The translations under genes and the position numbers were made by a program. Shown here one piece after another: positions 20,995 through 23,522 of a stretch of 23,522 bases of DNA. Each line of letters opens with the position of its first letter. Position 1 is the stretch's first letter. The stretch lies in the NCBI GenBank assembly GCA_934488695.1, contig CAKSSH010000025.1, positions 1-23,522 of the forward strand, read 5' to 3'. The notes below the pieces were generated by a model. It made no database searches, was not told the origin of the DNA, and was given only the letters and a program-made list of their open reading frames with translations. Source of the stretch: an uncultured Oscillospiraceae bacterium (GTDB lineage Bacteria > Bacillota > Clostridia > Oscillospirales > Ruminococcaceae).

Positions 20995-22404
20995 ATGGAA
21001 AACAAATTGACTAAAAAGTATGGATTGATTACGGCAATTTGCATGGTTGTCGGCATCGTCATCGGCTCGGGCGTCTTTTTCAAGGCTCAGACCATTTTGC
21101 AAAAAACCGGCGGGGATATGCCGCTGGGCATTTTGGCTTGGGTGATCGGCGGCTTTATTATGCTGGCGTGCGTTCTTGCTTTCTGCGGCATGGCGCAAAA
21201 GTATGAAAAGGTCAACGGTGTTGTGGACTACGCCGAGGCAACGGTCGGCGGCCGGTATGCTTATCTTGTCGGCTGGTTTATGACAACGATTTATTATCCG
21301 ACCCTGACGGTTGCACTTTCTTGGCTGTCGGCGCGGTACACCTTGGTGTTTCTGCAGTCGGTTGCACCGAATTTCCCGCTGCTGGGGCTGGGCGGCAATC
21401 TGGAGGGCGCCGGCGTTGAGGCGCTGATGGGACCGGAATGTATGGTGCTGATGATGGTGTATCTGGTTTGCTCTTACGCTGTCAACGCGCTGTCGCCGAA
21501 GCTGGCCGGTATTTTCCAGGTCAGCACAACGATTATCAAGCTGATCCCGCTTTTCCTGATGGCGATCGTCGGCATTATTGTCGGCCTTGTCAACGGAACG
21601 CTGGCAAACAATTTCTCAACGGTGGCCACCGGCTACGAGGTTCAGGGAAGCCCGCTGCTGGGCGCAGTTTGCGCAACGGCGTTTGCCTATGAGGGATGGA
21701 TTATCGCCACCTCGATCAACTCCGAGCTGCGCGATTCCAAGAAGAATCTTCCCCGGGCATTGTCCATCGGCGGAATTATTATCATTGCCACCTATATTGC
21801 GTACTATGTCGGCGTTGCCGGCGGCGCAACAAACCAAGTGCTGGCGGACCAGGGCGCGACCACGGCGTTCACCAACGTGTTCGGCCGCGTGTTTGGCAAC
21901 ATCCTCAATCTGTTTATCGCTGTTTCCTGCATGGGCACCATGAACGGCCTGATGCTTGGCTGCTGCCGCGGAATGTATTCGCTGGCGGCTCGTCGGCAGG
22001 GTCCTGCGCCGGAAACCTTCGGTCAGGTCGACCAAAAGACCAACAGTGCCACCAACTCGTCGATTATCGGTTTGGTTTTCTGCGTGTTTTGGGGGATGTA
22101 TTTTGCTCTTTCCAACCTGTTCGGCACCTGGTCCGGCGTCTTTGTGTTTGACCCGACCGAGCTGCCCATTATCACGATTTATGCACTGTACATCCCGATT
22201 TTCATTGCATGGATTATCCGTGCGCGGGATGAAAGCTTCTCCAAGCGCTTCCTGTTCCCGGTGCTGGCGATTGTAGGCTCCCTCTTTATGGTCTATGCCT
22301 GTATCAATGCGCACGGTATCGGCTGTGTTTGGTATCTGATCGTGTTTGCGGTCATTATGGCCATCGGTCTGCTCTTTATGCGTAAGGGCGAGATGGAGAA
22401 CTAA
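20995..22404 (+). CDS. APC-superfamily amino-acid permease (SteT/LAT-like)
   Basis: The 469-residue protein is an integral membrane transporter with about 12 predicted helices. The first helix carries the substrate-binding glycine motif VIGSGVFF (about 22-29), a hallmark of APC amino-acid transporters. AFAYEGWIIATSINSELRDSKKNLPRA (about 228-254) is the conserved helix 6 and following loop, as in SteT and LAT-type exchangers. It probably moves amino acids across the cytoplasmic membrane; substrate and direction are unknown. The ATG at 20995 follows GGGGG at about ten bases. It is transcribed divergently from the DegT aminotransferase across a shared AT-rich region, hinting at linked regulation, and ends at a strong terminator. 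Confidence 0.9.
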   Translation: MENKLTKKYGLITAICMVVGIVIGSGVFFKAQTILQKTGGDMPLGILAWVIGGFIMLACVLAFCGMAQKYEKVNGVVDYAEATVGGRYAYLVGWFMTTIYYPTLTVALSWLSARYTLVFLQSVAPNFPLLGLGGNLEGAGVEALMGPECMVLMMVYLVCSYAVNALSPKLAGIFQVSTTIIKLIPLFLMAIVGIIVGLVNGTLANNFSTVATGYEVQGSPLLGAVCATAFAYEGWIIATSINSELRDSKKNLPRALSIGGIIIIATYIAYYVGVAGGATNQVLADQGATTAFTNVFGRVFGNILNLFIAVSCMGTMNGLMLGCCRGMYSLAARRQGPAPETFGQVDQKTNSATNSSIIGLVFCVFWGMYFALSNLFGTWSGVFVFDPTELPIITIYALYIPIFIAWIIRARDESFSKRFLFPVLAIVGSLFMVYACINAHGIGCVWYLIVFAVIMAIGLLFMRKGEMEN

Positions 22405-22425
22405 GCTTTTTGCAAGGCTGCTTTC

Positions 22426-22453
22426 AAGGCCGCCGGCTTTTGCCGGCGGCCTT
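22426..22453 (+). terminator. Terminator of the permease gene
   Basis: A perfect 12-bp stem AAGGCCGCCGGC (22426-22437) and its complement (22442-22453) around TTTT, followed by TTCTCTTTT. The rest of the gap to rnpB (22454-22628) shows nothing I can name. Confidence 0.92.
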
Positions 22454-22628
22454 TTCTCTTTTGTCGGCGCTGCCGAGTGAACGACGAGTCGGCGGGGCAA
22501 CGCGGGTTTTTAGGCTGTCGTCTTTTGGCTTTTGCGGGTAAGGCTCGCTTTTGCATTTTTGAGAGTTTTGTCCGTTTGTTCGCGCTGGTTTTGCCTTTTT
22601 CGGCGGTGGTAAAAGGCGGCGCTTTTGC

Positions 22629-22657
22629 TTGACCCGCGGCGGAAAATGTGCTACAAT
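22629..22657 (+). promoter_or_regulatory. Sigma-A promoter of rnpB
   Basis: TTGACC (22629-22634), a 17-bp spacer and TACAAT (22652-22657) place the start of transcription at the rnpB 5' end, about 7 bp downstream. Confidence 0.85.
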
Positions 22658-22663
22658 AAACGG

Positions 22664-23012
22664 GCAGAGTCGACTGTGTGGCAGCGCGCGCCGCAAGGCG
22701 CGTGAGGAAAGTCCGGGCTTCATAGGGCGGGATAACTGCTAACGGCAGCCGAAGGTGACTTCCGGGAAAGTGCAACAGAAAATAACCGCCTGTCTTCGGA
22801 CAGGTAAGGATGAAAAGGCGGGGTAAGAGCCCACCGGGCTGCGGGTGACCGCAGTGCCGTGTAAACCCTATCCGAAGCAACGTCCGGTGGAAGAAAAGGC
22901 GCAAGGGACGGCCCGTTCCTCTTTTCTTCGGGCGGCGCAGAGGCGGCCGGCAACGGCCGACCCAAGATAGATTGTCACATTAGACAGAACCCGGCTTATA
23001 GGTCGGCTCTGC
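22664..23012 (+). ncRNA. rnpB: RNase P RNA (catalytic subunit, bacterial type A-like)
   Basis: The 349-nt RNA processes tRNA 5' ends. Helix P1 pairs the 5' end GCAGAGTCGAC with the 3' end GTCGGCTCTGC. Universal conserved blocks are present: GAGGAAAGTCCGGGCT near 22703 (CR-I), CAACAGAAAATAACCGCC (CR-II), GGTAAGAGCCCACCG near 22822 and CCGAAGCAACG (CR-III/IV area), and CCCAAGATAGATTG with GAACCCGGCTTATAGG (CR-V). Layout around P6 looks type A, as in most Clostridia; a folding model would settle this. It has its own promoter and terminator. Confidence 0.96.
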
Positions 23013-23040
23013 AAAAGCAGGCAGTAATGCCTGCTTTTTT
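23013..23040 (+). terminator. Terminator of rnpB
   Basis: AAAAGCAGGCA (23013-23023) pairs with TGCCTGCTTTT (23028-23038) around a GTAA loop, with a continuing T-run to 23040, directly after the mature RNA end. Confidence 0.92.
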
Positions 23041-23130
23041 ATTTTGTCGGCTGTGCCGACAAGGGCTCGGCGTTTTTGCAGAAACACGGCGCTTTTATCA
23101 GGTTGGCCGCGGGTTATATCGGCCGCGTGT

Positions 23131-23190
23131 TTCGCTGTCGTGGGGGCGGAAAGCCGGCAGCGCCGACCCGCCCCTTTCGGCTCGCCGCCG
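23131..23190 (+). repeat. 60-bp direct repeat, copy 1
   Basis: This 60-bp GC-rich block recurs at 23406-23465 with two mismatches (58 of 60 identical), in the same orientation. It is non-coding as far as I can see. Confidence 0.88.
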
Positions 23191-23213
23191 ACACTCGCGC
23201 GCCGTGTCCTCTG

Positions 23214-23371
23214 CACCCGGGTGTTATCGGCTCACCGAGTATGCCTGCTGTGCTCCCCGCGTCCGGCGCGGCCCCGCGCACCGTAAAAGTTCGCCCGCGC
23301 ACCGGGCGTTATCCAATCACCGAGTGCTATCAGCTCACCGGGCATTATCCGCGCACCGGCGATATCAGAGA
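23214..23371. repeat. 18-bp tandem repeat units
   Basis: Units begin CACCGGG or CACCGAG and carry TATC at the same offset. Four lie in register at 23300-23317, 23318-23335, 23336-23353 and 23354-23371. Two weaker units lie at 23214-23232 and 23233-23250. The whole gap from 23041 to the end of the window shows no credible gene. Confidence 0.78.
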
Positions 23372-23405
23372 AGTACGTCACCGACACCTGCTGCACGCCG
23401 CGGGC

Positions 23406-23465
23406 TTCGCCGTCGTGGGGCCGGAAAGCCGGCAGCGCCGACCCGCCCCTTTCGGCTCGCCGCCG
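23406..23465 (+). repeat. 60-bp direct repeat, copy 2
   Basis: Second copy of the block at 23131-23190. The two copies bracket the 18-bp repeat units. Confidence 0.88.
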
Positions 23466-23522
23466 GGCGACCTGTTAAGCCTTCTTTTTATTTCTTGGCC
23501 GGGTTGCATAAATATCCTAAAA

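Noticed and set aside
22401..22965. Minus-strand frames across the rnpB region
   Set aside because: They are antisense to a confidently identified RNase P RNA with its own promoter and terminator.

Overview
The window reads as chromosomal DNA of a high-GC Clostridia-type Firmicute, most likely an Oscillospirales/Ruminococcaceae-like gut anaerobe. Supporting signs are AGGAGG-type ribosome binding sites, near-consensus sigma-A promoters, the gene order ddl-murI-DUF1934-argS, a yajC/TIGR04086 pair, a type-A-looking RNase P RNA and a class I lysyl-tRNA synthetase. The taxonomic placement is inference. Almost all genes are housekeeping genes for translation, tRNA modification, cell-wall precursors and DNA repair. 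I see no CRISPR array, insertion sequence, toxin-antitoxin pair or phage-defence system.

Layout. 1-180: the C-terminal tail of a large serine recombinase, probably the right edge of an integrated element. 229-420: tRNA-Leu(CAG) on the minus strand with its own promoter and terminator. 447-6184, minus strand: a four-gene operon prfB - PrsA-like lipoprotein - tgt - HAD-IIA phosphatase, then a 16-bp minisatellite array, then yajC with its own promoter, then a TIGR04086 membrane protein. 6249-6415: tRNA-Leu(TAA) with promoter and terminator. 6681-10919: ddl - murI - DUF1934 - argS, closed by a strong terminator. 10948-11274: a 22-bp repeat field between convergent argS and polA. polA (minus) and typA (plus) are divergent, each with a clear promoter. 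typA is followed by a 57-residue membrane protein and a class I lysS fused to a Trbp111-type tRNA-binding domain. 18336-19030: a histidine-phosphatase gene with a near-perfect promoter. 19031-19310: a gene-free stretch rich in inverted repeats that ends in a bidirectional terminator. 19367-22404: a DegT-type aminotransferase and an APC amino-acid permease, divergent from a 320-bp AT-rich control region. 22629-23040: rnpB with promoter and terminator. 23041-23522: a gene-free GC-rich tail with an 18-bp repeat between two 60-bp direct repeats.

The most unusual feature is not a gene. Four unrelated short tandem-repeat families, with periods of 16, about 24, 22 and 18 bp, lie in four intergenic spaces, each just beyond the end of a transcription unit. 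The 16-bp array holds twelve units in perfect register and a 48-bp higher-order repeat. Other points worth a look are the LysRS-Trbp111 fusion, an RF2 gene with no programmed frameshift, a glutamate racemase with ACGT in place of ACNT, and the DegT/permease pair. I found no clearly new multi-gene system.
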